64,000 bases of DNA from Cenococcum geophilum 1.58 (lineage: Eukaryota; Ascomycota; Dothideomycetes; Gloniales; Gloniaceae): assembly GCA_001692895.1 (NCBI GenBank), contig KV748185.1, positions 3,046,096 through 3,110,095 of the forward strand, written 5' to 3'. Both the position numbers and the translations under genes were made by a program. This document shows positions 49,475 through 58,256 of this stretch, one piece after another. Below the pieces are notes generated by a model. That model was not told the DNA's origin. It saw nothing but the letters and a program-made list of their open reading frames with translations, and did no database searches. Numbering within the stretch: the first letter of the stretch is position 1; the number at the start of each line of letters is the position of its first letter.

Positions 49475-51890
49475 TCTTTAATTAACGTCTGATATGGATG
49501 CTATCTAGCCCCACGTAGACTACTCTATATATAAGGGAAAAGTAATATTAACGGGAAAAAACCCTTGCTGCTAGGGGGGAGGAAAAACCCTATAAGCCAC
49601 CTTAGTAGGATAAAAAACCCCGATTTGCCATGTCCGTCTATAGCGGCGGCCCTACGGGTCTACGGCTACGTCCTATCCTCCTTAGATGTTTAAACTCCTT
49701 AGAAACCACTGCTTCCTTCTCTAGCTTACCCTAGCTAGGGTTCACTACGTCCCAGCTAGGCCTTGCTAATTAATTGCCGTACTGCTATTTCCCATATCTT
49801 AGTCATCCCCTATATGCTATTTCTTGTCTAACCATTGCTATATACGCTATGCCTTCCCCCCCCTAGGGCCTATTAAAGGCGTAAGGGGGATTTATCCGTT
49901 CTAACCACCGTAATACTAATAAGCGAGCGGGATATTATATTATATTTAGGTATCTTTTATGCCTAGGCCCTAGCTAGGCCCTTTTTAAGGGTTACCACTC
50001 CGTTAAAAGAAGATAGGGAAAACCGTGGGTCGCAATCCAGGCTGCTAGGTAGTATTTAGTAGAAAAAACGGCGAGTGACTGTATACTCCGCGGGCGATCG
50101 CCCTAGGGGTTAGGAGGGGCCGTATATTTGCTTATTCGTCTGCTTGTTCGTTCGCGATCACTCGTTTGTCGATATAAAAGGTCGTCGATGCTTTCTATTG
50201 GGGGTTGGGGGATACTATCAAATGCCGTATATCCACGTTGGATTGTATAGGTGCCTTAATAGGAAAATAGCGTAGCTAAATTGTAGAGGGCCATAGTAGT
50301 GGTTTTCGAGATCTTACTATCTAAAAAATTTTCACCACCGCCTATAACGCTCACAACCACGACCACTAGGTCCTATCATACGCTATACGACGTCTCTGCG
50401 TTGGCTCTGAGTCTGAACTTCGAAGACCTAGGTTCGTAGCCGTCACCACGTATAGGTGCAGAGTCCGTTTTCGACGGCCTTATAGTAATATAAGAAGAGA
50501 AGATCTATAAATTACTAGAGAGTAATTAAATATAAAAATCCTAGACGTATAAATAGAGGATCTAGACTTAGAATAGTATAAAAATTAAAAAGTAATATAT
50601 ATACTAAGATCTATTATAAAGGGGTTTATTAAGTTATTTTATAAAGGACTAACTTAAGGATATAACGGAGCTATAGGCTTAGTGTTAAGACTTTAAAAGA
50701 AGTATATTATTAATGGAATCTAGGGACTAGCTAGGTAAGTTATAAAAAAATATCTAAATTACTAAAGGAATAAACTAATAAGGTATAAGCTATATAGAGG
50801 GCTATAACTAGTTAAAATACTAGAGAGACTATAGGAAGTTATATTATAGGACTTTATTATAAAGTTACTAAAGTTAAGAAATCCTATTACCGGATAAGAT
50901 TATAATATAATCTTAGTAATAGTAGATAAGCTTATAAAGTGAGGATACTTTATAGCATATACAGAAGAAATATTAGTAGAAGATATCGCTAAAATCTATA
51001 TTAAAGAAGTGTTTATAAAACATAGAGTACTAAGTAAGATTATATTAGATAGAGATTTAAGATTTATAGTAGTATTCTAGAAAGTGTTCTTAGCAGAGTA
51101 AGAAGTTTAAGTAGTAACTTTTACCGTATATTATCTATAGACAGACGGTTAAATAGAAAAATTAAATTAGACACTAGAATAGTATTTAAGGTATTATATT
51201 AATTATATATAGAATAATTAGGTATCGTTATTACTAGTTATATAGTTTATATATAATATAACACTATAAAAAGAAATAGGCATATTACTATTTAAGGCAA
51301 ATTATAAATATAAGCTAAGGACCTTATTATTGCTATATTAAGTAAAAAAGGTAAGTAGTATAGCTAAGTAAAGAATAAAAAGTTTAATAAATCTTTATGC
51401 AAACCTTATGGAAATAGCTAAGGTAGTATAGTAAAGAATAAAAAAGTACTATAATACTAAGAGATCTAAGGGACCAGATCTTAAGGAGGGAGATAAAGTA
51501 TAGCTATTATATAAAAATTTTAAGAGCTGATAACTAAGTAAGAAGTTGGACTATATTAGACTAGGACCTTTTAAAATTTTATAGAAAATTTTATTAGTTA
51601 TATTTAAGTTAAACCTACTAGCTAGGATAAAGATCTACCCTATATAGTATATTGTAATACTAGAGCCAGTATATAGGAATATTAAGCTACTGGTTTATAA
51701 AGTAGATATATATAGAGGATAAGAGGAAGATAAATAGTAAGTTTTAAAGATTATTAGTTATAAGAATATAGATAATAAAATATAGTATAAAGTAAAGTAG
51801 ATAGGCTATAATAAGACTACCTAGGAGCTACTAGAGAACCTAAAGAACGCTATAGGAAAGGTATAGGAGTATTAAAAAAAAAGGTTAGGT
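44442..51890 (+). pseudogene. Gypsy-4 gag-pol-chromodomain remnant
   Basis: ATG 44442 starts gag (MLLKAATITLL). The zinc knuckle at about 45435-45480 now reads YINYRK-stop-GYFTKDY: all Cys and His of the CCHC array have become Tyr, the expected RIP outcome. Pol follows from about 46600. The protease is near 47590, reverse transcriptase has YLNNIIIY near 48545-48575, RNase H is at 48980-49400 and integrase at about 50500-51200, with the LINE-tailed insertion 49450-50479 between them. The chromodomain is at 51735-51890. No functional product is possible. Confidence 0.9.
49450..50479 (-). mobile_element. 1-kb non-autonomous LINE-tailed insertion in Gypsy-4
   Basis: The insertion is flanked by a 14-bp TSD (ttatagtaatataa at 49436-49449 and 50480-50493). 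At its left end a run of taa/ata units followed by a block related to the 3' end of the LINE at 29531-35140 shows minus orientation. The rest is GC-richer than its host, with no reverse transcriptase or ORF1 trace seen. It is either a 5'-rearranged LINE 3' end or a non-autonomous element using the same tail. RIP damage is slight. Confidence 0.75.
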
Positions 51891-52628
51891 AATATTAATA
51901 AAGGAGAATTACTAAAGAATAAGTTACCTAAGGGGGACCTAGGAAAAGCGACTACTAAACTACTTAGAGTTGTTTCCTTCTCTATTAGAAGAAAATCTAT
52001 TTTTTTATTACTAAGTTCCTACAGACCTTATTTTATAAGTTTTTACTCTTTAAAATAAACCTTTTTATAAACTTTTTTAAGACGAATTAACTAAGTAAAT
52101 GTAGTAAGACGAGAATTAAGGGCCTATTATTAAGCATTAGCAGCCTCCTTTTTAGCATTATATAAACAATAAAGCTCCGCTAAGGCAACGGATAGTTTAC
52201 TATTAAGCTTTATAGTAGTAGATTAAATATAAAACCCTATAATAAATTACTTAAGGAACTTAGAGACTATTAAAAGTTATAGAACGCGTATACTTAGCGT
52301 TAGAAGTAAAGCAAATATTATAGAATAATTAAATGTTTGCTTTAGTATACTCTAAATAAGAAGAGGGTTATTAAAATAAAGGACTCGCTAACGCAATATA
52401 TACTAACCCCTCTTTTATATAATAAGAATATAAAGATAGTATTATTTTACTAAGCGATAGTATTATAGCAATAGTGTAGAAATAACGTTGCGCTTAGGAA
52501 GAAGAAGAGGCTTTAGGCATTATAAGTAAAAATATTAACTAAATTAATTAGATAGATATTATACCTCTAGTAAATAACTTAGAAATACTAGGTATCTTTA
52601 AGGATAAAGATAAAAAGAAGGGAGATAG

Positions 52629-53064
52629 TATTATAAACATTTTAAGTATAATGCTATAACTACTTAGAGAAGAGTTAGAAGAAGCTAGTTAGTTAATATA
52701 AGTATAGTTTAAGATAAAACCCATAGAACTATATAATAAAGAATAGTAAGCGAGTTATATAATATTATACGCAGTATACGCAGTATACGCAGTATACGCG
52801 GTATATGTCCACGTATAATATGTATAACATATATATTATATATAAAGAGGATTTTATAGGAGTACGGTTGTGTATTTAAGGACCCTTAGTCCCTACCTAG
52901 ATAGTTCCTTCCTTATAGTAATTCTTAGAATATAATTAGAGTTAATCTGTTAGGTAACCACTCCACCAGTTATTATTACGTTGTTAACTACTGTCTTTGC
53001 ATTTCCTATACACCTAGCCTATTAACAGAACCCATCGTAGTTCCTGCTACAAGGTTCCGTTACA
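52629..53064 (+). repeat. Gypsy-4 3' LTR
   Basis: This 436-bp LTR has an intact ...ccgttaca end, followed by the TSD aagga. It carries about four tandem gcagtatac units (52771-52805), more than the 5' LTR. Confidence 0.9.
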
Positions 53065-53409
53065 AAGGAAGACCTATATAAGACGCAGGTAGCGGTATAA
53101 GCGCGCGTAAAGCGACAAAAAGGCGACCAACGTGTTATCTCAAAGGGAGGCCTTATATCTGCTAAGGACGGATGACTTAAGGTATCGCAGAGAGTCCGCG
53201 CTGAGGCAGAGAAGGCAGCTAGAGCTGCTGCGCGTGCAGTAAAGAAGCGGGCTGCTAAGGACGCCAAGCGGGCTGCTAAGGCCACAGCGGCGCCAATTTT
53301 GGACAGAGAGTAGATAAAGACTATCGCATTAATTACTACACTACAAATATTAATATATCTGTCTTGCACGTAGAGCTATATAGCTTTAAAGTTGTAAGGT
53401 GCGGGGCAT

Positions 53410-53481
53410 GGCCCGTTGAGCTACGTGGCCCGTTGAGCTACGTAGGACTCTGAGGCGGAGCCGAAGAGTCCGTGGGGCGGA
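53410..53481 (+). repeat. Pogo-like right terminal inverted repeat
   Basis: This is the inverted partner of 37760-37831, ending GGGCGGA before the TA duplicate at 53482-53483. Confidence 0.9.
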
Positions 53482-53504
53482 TAGTATAGAAATGGGGAGA
53501 GTAA

Positions 53505-53568
53505 TCTCACCTCCTGATTCGTAGTCAGACGCCTTACCATCTGCGTCTTGTTAGTGCCTTTTTTTTTT
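53505..53568 (-). pseudogene. tRNA-Arg(ACG)-like remnant
   Basis: On the minus strand the sequence agatggtaaggcgtctgac, then tacgaatcag, matches the D-arm and anticodon arm of fungal tRNA-Arg with anticodon ACG (a five-base stem, closed by one G-U pair, around the loop ctacgaa). The T-arm is not recognisable: the expected GGTTCGA box is missing and the 3' end does not pair with the 5' end. It is therefore judged a degenerate copy. It lies about 25 bp from the pogo right end. Confidence 0.42.
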
Positions 53569-54506
53569 TCTCAATATTTTTTAGGTTTACTAACTGGGCC
53601 AAAGGACCGTTGATAAAGCGTTGCGCAAAATATAGAATAAATAGTCACGGAATGCATTGCAAAGCTGGGAGCCCGAATAAATTTAATTCCCACTTATCAC
53701 GCTGAAGCCTTAGCTTTCCTTGATAAGCACCCACCGGACTTTAATAATAAATTCTTAATAAATCTAGCTCTCTTTTCTCCTGCCGTATCTTCGCACATTA
53801 AGAAATACTTCGCTCTAAGTTAGCGACTGCCTTAATACGTTATTTGAATGCCATACTTGTGGCAATTTTTCTGGCAGCATTGAGACGCTGATGTGGCTCT
53901 CGGAACGCGCAATGATTTTCTGCTCCGTGAATCTTTCCTTTTCGACCATTTCTCGGCAGCCTCTTCTTGCATGGAATCTTAATAGGGTAATTGTATAAAT
54001 GAGAAACATGGATTTGCTGAAGGAGTATGAATGCCCTAGTTCTTCACTACATTTCTTATTTTAGTACTATTTAACGCTCGTGTAGGGCACGCCTTCTTGT
54101 TACTCAGAGCTTTCAAGATGAAATATTGCAAGCCACCGGTCAGCCACGCTTAGTTGAAGACTACTTTACCCGGGAAAGAACTCGGCATGGTCAATCCTAT
54201 TAGCACGCGTTCGGGTGCTTTTCGCGCACAGAAACTCTTGCCAGCGGTTTGCCAGCGTCATATCTGGTTCGCGGATCAGACCTGTTTAGAGGCGATGCTC
54301 AACTAGGAGTTTTGTCAAGTTATCCAACCTTTAACACCGAAACCCCGGACAATGGTACCTGCGCAGATTCCTCAAACCCCTGCATGAGGATGTTGTTAGG
54401 AAAAGGACTCAACTCATTTGACGGCTACATTGATATGTGGGACATTTGGAATCGACGCCAACCGACAGAAGATTGATGAAGGTTGCCTCGTGGTACAGTG
54501 GTTTGA
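53569..54506. other. Region with broken coding-like frames, no gene resolved
   Basis: Base composition is normal. Several short frames look coding-like but do not join. One minus-1-type frame from ATG 54118 has two TAG stops at plausible Gln codons before a TGA. Another runs 54249-54476. The frame around 54440-54520 points to the downstream gene but needs a frameshift or an unplaced intron. A poly(T) run lies at 53559-53569. Confidence 0.4.
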
Positions 54507-55394
54507 TGTGAAGCATCAGAAGAAGTCAAAAGGCTGCACCATGAACACACTGGAAACAGCCTTGTTCTCTCAAATCCGCTTGTGTTATTGGCTGTGGGTA
54601 GAATTGCGCAAAATTGGATCTCTAAAGAGGCGGAAAAGAAAATCTCACTGTCGCTCAACGACGTTCATGTCCACGTTCACCTCGAGGAAAACACTGTTCA
54701 GCGCTTGGTCGTTGACTGTCCGCATCCCGAGACCATGTACTATCCGCAGGCACCACTTTACGGGAAGATCATGGACACCGCAATCAATTTCGCTGTTGCC
54801 TTAGCCGGACTCGATATGTTATACGTCAAACCAGATCATTTCACTTCAATAGGCATCATAAGGGAGCAAAGTCGGAAAGTCGATAAGAACTGGGGGACTC
54901 TTCAAGGACAAGAAAGCAAGGTGTTGAAAATGGTTCGCATGAGAAAGTTCGAAAAGAACCATAACACCATCATCAGCTTTTCAGAGATCCCAGAGCTGAT
55001 CACACGGGCCTTTGCAAGAAAGCTAGGCATCCCAAACACCGAAACCGCATTGTGCAATTCCCTCATTCAAGGTCAAACGCTGTGTGAAGCCATTTTAAAG
55101 TCGTACACATCGGCTAGTCATTCAATCCAGGAGTCTATAGGGTGGCCAAATTTAAAAGAGGCATCACAAATCCAAGAAGCCGGCGGTTGGAAATCCTTGA
55201 GAAAGGCGGCTAAGAAAAGGATGGCTATGTCCGACCGTGGTATTAATGGTCGCACCCAATTTGCCTGTCCTGAGTGTACACATATTAAAAGGGATCACGA
55301 GAGCTTTCGTTACACCTGTAAAGCACCTAATTGTGGGAAAGAGTATAAATCCTCATCAGGGTTTAGCAAGCACAAGAAGATCCACAATGTATGA
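54507..55394 (+). CDS. Hypothetical protein with C-terminal C2H2 finger, 5' end unresolved
   Basis: I do not recognise this protein. The frame is open from 54507 to TGA at 55394, about 295 codons, but its first ATG is only at 54735. The start must therefore lie in an upstream exon or the copy is truncated. An early segment LVLLAVGRIAQNWISKEAEK could be a folded domain start. The C-terminus has a Cys pair (CPECTHIKRDH) and then a C2H2 finger, CKAPNC-x12-HKKIH, which could bind nucleic acid. The middle shows a repeated IQE-x3-GW-x-xLKEA / IQEAGGWKSLRKAA pattern. Codon use looks normal. TGA stops just upstream in frame argue for a spliced or frameshifted 5' part, so a pseudogene is possible. Confidence 0.5.
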   Translation, partial: CEASEEVKRLHHEHTGNSLVLSNPLVLLAVGRIAQNWISKEAEKKISLSLNDVHVHVHLEENTVQRLVVDCPHPETMYYPQAPLYGKIMDTAINFAVALAGLDMLYVKPDHFTSIGIIREQSRKVDKNWGTLQGQESKVLKMVRMRKFEKNHNTIISFSEIPELITRAFARKLGIPNTETALCNSLIQGQTLCEAILKSYTSASHSIQESIGWPNLKEASQIQEAGGWKSLRKAAKKRMAMSDRGINGRTQFACPECTHIKRDHESFRYTCKAPNCGKEYKSSSGFSKHKKIHNV

Positions 55395-56195
55395 TAACTC
55401 CCTTTATTTTACTCAATCACTCTCTCAACCACTATAGTTACCAAGAGTCATCGGAGATGGTGTCAATCGGAAGTCCGTGCGCAGACGTTAGGAAAGAAGA
55501 ACTCGTGTGAAGATTGATCTACGAAGAAAATGAGGCTGTATATACATGATGGACGAGTCATAGACACCCCTGATCTAACCCTAATACAGCAGTGATCGGC
55601 ACTACGTCGACAGATGGTTATCAAATACGGGTATGATGTTTTGAAACTGAGCTGAAAATTTATCTCAGGTGCCTCAGCCGCTTCTCCGAGGAATTTGTGG
55701 CTTTGCATGGCGCGCACTAACTCCTGAGCCAATAGAACGCCGCGCTACCCCTACTACCCTTGCCACCCCCAAAATTCCTCTGCGAAGCGTCTGAGAGATT
55801 ATGGGCGCGCGTTTGGTGTAAACTGGGTCCTTTTTCTAACGCATGTTAATTTTAAATAACTCTAGCGGCGTGAATATACTAGCTACGGCCTTAGTGCGCA
55901 ATGCATTTAAATTATAATCTCTTCTTTTATTTAATTATAATAATTATAACTAGCTAACTAACGTATTAGGGGGCGAGATACATCCTTAAAGTTAAGACAC
56001 GTTTTTAAAACTGGTCCCTTTCTACCGGTCGCATCAAAACAACGGCCGTACTCCACCACCACTACTCCATTTCCTTCCAAATTTATAGAGGCGCCTCTTC
56101 TATCCTATAATAACTAGCTCGCCCGGTTAAACTATACCTATACTACCGTCGTGTCATATTCTGGCAGGCGACGCGGTCGTAGACGCCTTTAGGGC
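55395..56195. other. Intergenic region, no gene recognised
   Basis: The sequence is mixed; 55840-56000 is AT-rich. At 55785-55808 a stretch (gtctgagagattatgggcgcg) is repeated in inverted form at 57367-57390, so the minisatellite lies between inverted ends. A minus-strand frame at 55463-55732 has no recognisable content. Confidence 0.45.
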
Positions 56196-57215
56196 GCTAA
56201 GCTTCAAGCAGAGCCTCGTGCAGAGCTTCGAGCAGAGCCTCGAGCAGCCTCGAGCAGCCTCAAGCAGCTTCGAGCAGAGCCTCGAGCAGAGCCTCGTGCA
56301 GAGCTTTGTGCAGGTGTTCATGTAGGAGTTTATGCAAACGTTCGTGCAGATGTTTGTAGAGACGATCGTAGAGAGGTTCGTGCGGACGATTGTAGAGAGT
56401 TCCTAGTATAAGTGCTGCGTGTTAGTAGAGCTTTAGAGCTCTATATAGGGCTTCGAGTAGAGCTTCGAGCAGAGCTTTTGGTAGAGCTTTTAGTAGAGCT
56501 TTTGGAAGAGCTTTGCAGAGGTTTAGTAGAGCTTCATGCAGAGCTTTATGTAGAGCTTCGTGCAGAGCTATGTGCAGAGCTATATGCAGACGTGTAGACG
56601 TGTAGATTGCAGACGTGTAGACATTTGTATAGGCGTTCGTGTAGGTAACTAATTAATTAATCTATTGTATGGACGTTTATAAAGCCGTTTATATAGGCGT
56701 TTAGTTAATTAATCGTATAGACGTTTATAGAGCCGTTCATGTAGACGATTATAGAGTCTTCCTAGTATATCAGTGCTGCGTATTAGGAAAGCTTTGGAGC
56801 TTCGTATTAAGCTTTGAGTAGAGCTTCGAGCAGTGCCTCGCGTAGGGTTTTTAAGCAGAGCTTTTGAGCAGAGCTCCGTGCAGAGCCTTGAGTAGAGCTT
56901 CGAGCAGAGCATCGTGCAGAGCTTCGAGCAGAGCTTTGATAGAGCTTCAAGTGGAGCTTTGATAGAGCTTTGAGTAGAGCCTCGTGCAGAGCAGAGAGCT
57001 TCTCTACATAGACCTTGTATTTAGGCTTGTTTTTGAAGGCCTTGTAAACGGCCTTGTATAGAGCTTTGAGCAGAGCTTTGTATAGCCGTTCGTGCAGCCG
57101 TTCGTGCAGCCGTTCGTGCGGCCGTTCGTGGAGGCATTCGTGTAGGCGTTCGTGTAGGTGTAGGCGTTTGTGCAGACGTTTGTAGAGACGTTTATAGAGA
57201 TATTAGGGGCATAAT
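56196..57215. repeat. Degenerate minisatellite of 12-bp-type units
   Basis: About 1 kb is built from short units near gagcttcgagca and gagcttcgtgca, with a second family around gttcgtgcagac / gttcgtgtaggc (56320-56400, 56620-56760, 57080-57200). Unit length is mostly 12 bp, a multiple of three, which opens repeat-coded frames on both strands (for instance 56412-56597 plus and 56709-56912 minus). These are by-products. No RIP-like decay is obvious. Confidence 0.8.
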
Positions 57216-57382
57216 TAGGTTCTATTGTAGATGCAATATATAGAGTAAGAGATAAGCTTTTAAATGGAGGTATTAGCGAGTTAAGTAGTGGTATATTAGG
57301 GGGCGATATACCGCGTTAAAGGCGATACAACCGTCGTCTATAAGGCAGGCTAGTCTACCTTTATAAATCGCGCCCATAATCT

Positions 57383-57575
57383 CTTAGACCCTCGGAGAGA
57401 AATCCACCTCAGCACTCTATAATTGGCTACTAAAGCTAGCGCAAGCACTAACGCCTGCGGCGTACATTAGGCCGCGGCGCCAGTCGCTAATTGGCTTAGA
57501 TGTGGCGGTGCTAGCCGCTGATTGGCTTAGGAGTTTGCAGGAGGTAAGGTGGATTTGCTCTCCGAGGGTCTGAGT
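57383..57575. mobile_element. Small inverted-repeat element (MITE-like) upstream of serC
   Basis: Inverted ends of about 28 bp face each other across about 190 bp: agaccctcggagag followed by aaatccacct on the left, and its complement aggtggattt then ctctccgagggtct on the right, with one extra base. No clear target duplication was found. It overlaps the inverted motif that pairs with 55785-55808. Confidence 0.55.
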
Positions 57576-57577
57576 CA
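57571..57577. promoter_or_regulatory. Possible Gcn4/CPC1 site upstream of serC
   Basis: TGAGTCA is a full match to the consensus for the general amino-acid control activator (Gcn4 in yeast, CPC1/CpcA in filamentous fungi). It lies about 680 bp before the serC start, at the edge of the small inverted-repeat element. A partial match, TGACTCG, is at 57930-57936. SerC genes are plausible targets, but a 7-bp match can occur by chance. Confidence 0.3.
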
Positions 57578-58256
57578 ACTGAGATAACTGAAAATTGGGT
57601 TTTGGCTTTGCAATTTCTCAATGCTCATGAATATTCGGAGAGTAGTACTAACTTAGAACTACCGCCAAAAGATAGAATAACTTAACTTAGAAGAATAAAC
57701 CCTATGATTGGTTGATCGTCTGGGACCGAGATAAACATGGAGTATGGTGATGTGTGCCTTGCTAAGCCTAAGGCACTAAGCAGCATGTGATATGAACTGT
57801 ATGTAGGAAAACCTCCGACAACGGTAACAAGTAGACATTTACTATTCCGGAAACGATCGGAGGACAGGAATGAGTGCATTATTAGAATGGATTTTTGAAG
57901 TACTGATTTGGGGGGATATGGCTGATTTGTGACTCGGGAATCCGTTGACCAATCACGTGATTCAGCCACCCCACACCCCTCGCTCAATTTTAGATTTTTG
58001 CCAACGCTAGTTTCACTCACGGGTATTTTCTAGGTCTTCACTTCATCCTCACATTGCAACGTTCACGAAAAAAAAGACTCAACATCCAGGATCTTCTATC
58101 CACAAAGTCCCCTTGTGAGAAACTGTTTTCCACGACGCCCAAAGTTACAAATCCCTTCGAGTCACAAATTCGTCGAAGTCCCGCGACCAGTCTTCTATCT
58201 ATTAGTCAGATACTCAAGCCTCAGCGGACTTCGGCCGATACGATTCCACATACGTC
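57577..58256 (+). other. serC upstream region
   Basis: This non-coding stretch should hold the serC promoter and leader. CCAAT at 57949-57953 is joined directly to the palindrome CACGTG (57954-57959). A pyrimidine-rich leader follows from about 58030. No TATA box is evident. A minus-strand frame at 57682-58020 has no recognisable domain. Confidence 0.4.

Larger units (their letters stand above)
43969..53064 (+). mobile_element. Gypsy-4, complete, inside the pogo transposase
   Basis: This plus-strand Ty3/gypsy chromovirus has LTRs at 43969-44395 and 52629-53064 and a perfect 5-bp TSD aagga (43964-43968, 53065-53069). Without the insertion at 49450-50479 it is about 8.1 kb. A polypurine tract (aaagataaaaagaagggag, about 52606-52625) precedes the 3' LTR. 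It is the only gypsy copy here seen from LTR to LTR in one orientation with a single small insertion, so it is the best guide to the family. Heavily RIP-mutated. Confidence 0.94.
37888..53313 (+). pseudogene. Pogo/Fot1-type transposase gene, in three pieces
   Basis: The pieces are 37888-39097, 43780-43968 and 53070-53313. ATG 37888 opens a helix-turn-helix part. The DDE domain follows, with AKYGILLYDKYNFNK near 38355, NRDFTLVLEAISSN near 38490, and LLLNGYGSYLT near 38725-38765; the family has D-G-H-G-S-H there, so Asp and His became Asn and Tyr. Next come LLALLAYTSHFLQPLNV and the 3' part of the domain. The second piece starts after the cctat/cctac TSD with TTLIIQPLLQPAPLRTP. The third starts after aagga and ends in a Lys/Ala-rich coiled tail (KRAAKDAKRAAKATAAP). 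Frame is kept across both breaks. About 20 TAA/TAG stops make it inactive. Confidence 0.9.
37760..53481 (+). mobile_element. Fot1/pogo-like DNA transposon, split by two LTR elements
   Basis: The terminal inverted repeats are 72 bp (37760-37831 and 53410-53481), starting TCCGCCC, with TA duplicated outside (37758-37759, 53482-53483). Each arm has two copies of an acgtagct-aacgggcc unit. Removing the insertions at 39098-43774 and 43969-53064, with one TSD copy each, leaves about 1.9 kb, the usual size of Fot1-type elements. One transposase gene fills it. The right arm marks the border between the AT-rich repeat block and normal DNA. Confidence 0.93.

Noticed and set aside
50400..50470. Pol III promoter-like boxes (ggttcgtagcc preceded by ggctctgag) in the small LINE-tailed insertion
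   Set aside because: They lie on the strand opposite to the retroposition direction shown by the tail, so they do not support a SINE.
1..53000. Altered genetic code, because stops in the element frames are only TAA and TAG
   Set aside because: RIP turns CAA, CAG and TGG into TAA/TAG and also converts TGA to TAA. The intact genes at 58257-62846 use the standard code.
53022..53369. Minus-strand Ala-rich frame of 115 codons
   Set aside because: It is the complement of the transposase Lys/Ala-rich tail and the Gypsy-4 LTR end.
57682..58020. Minus-strand gene divergent from serC
   Set aside because: No domain, no splice support and no recognisable content; it lies where the serC promoter is expected.
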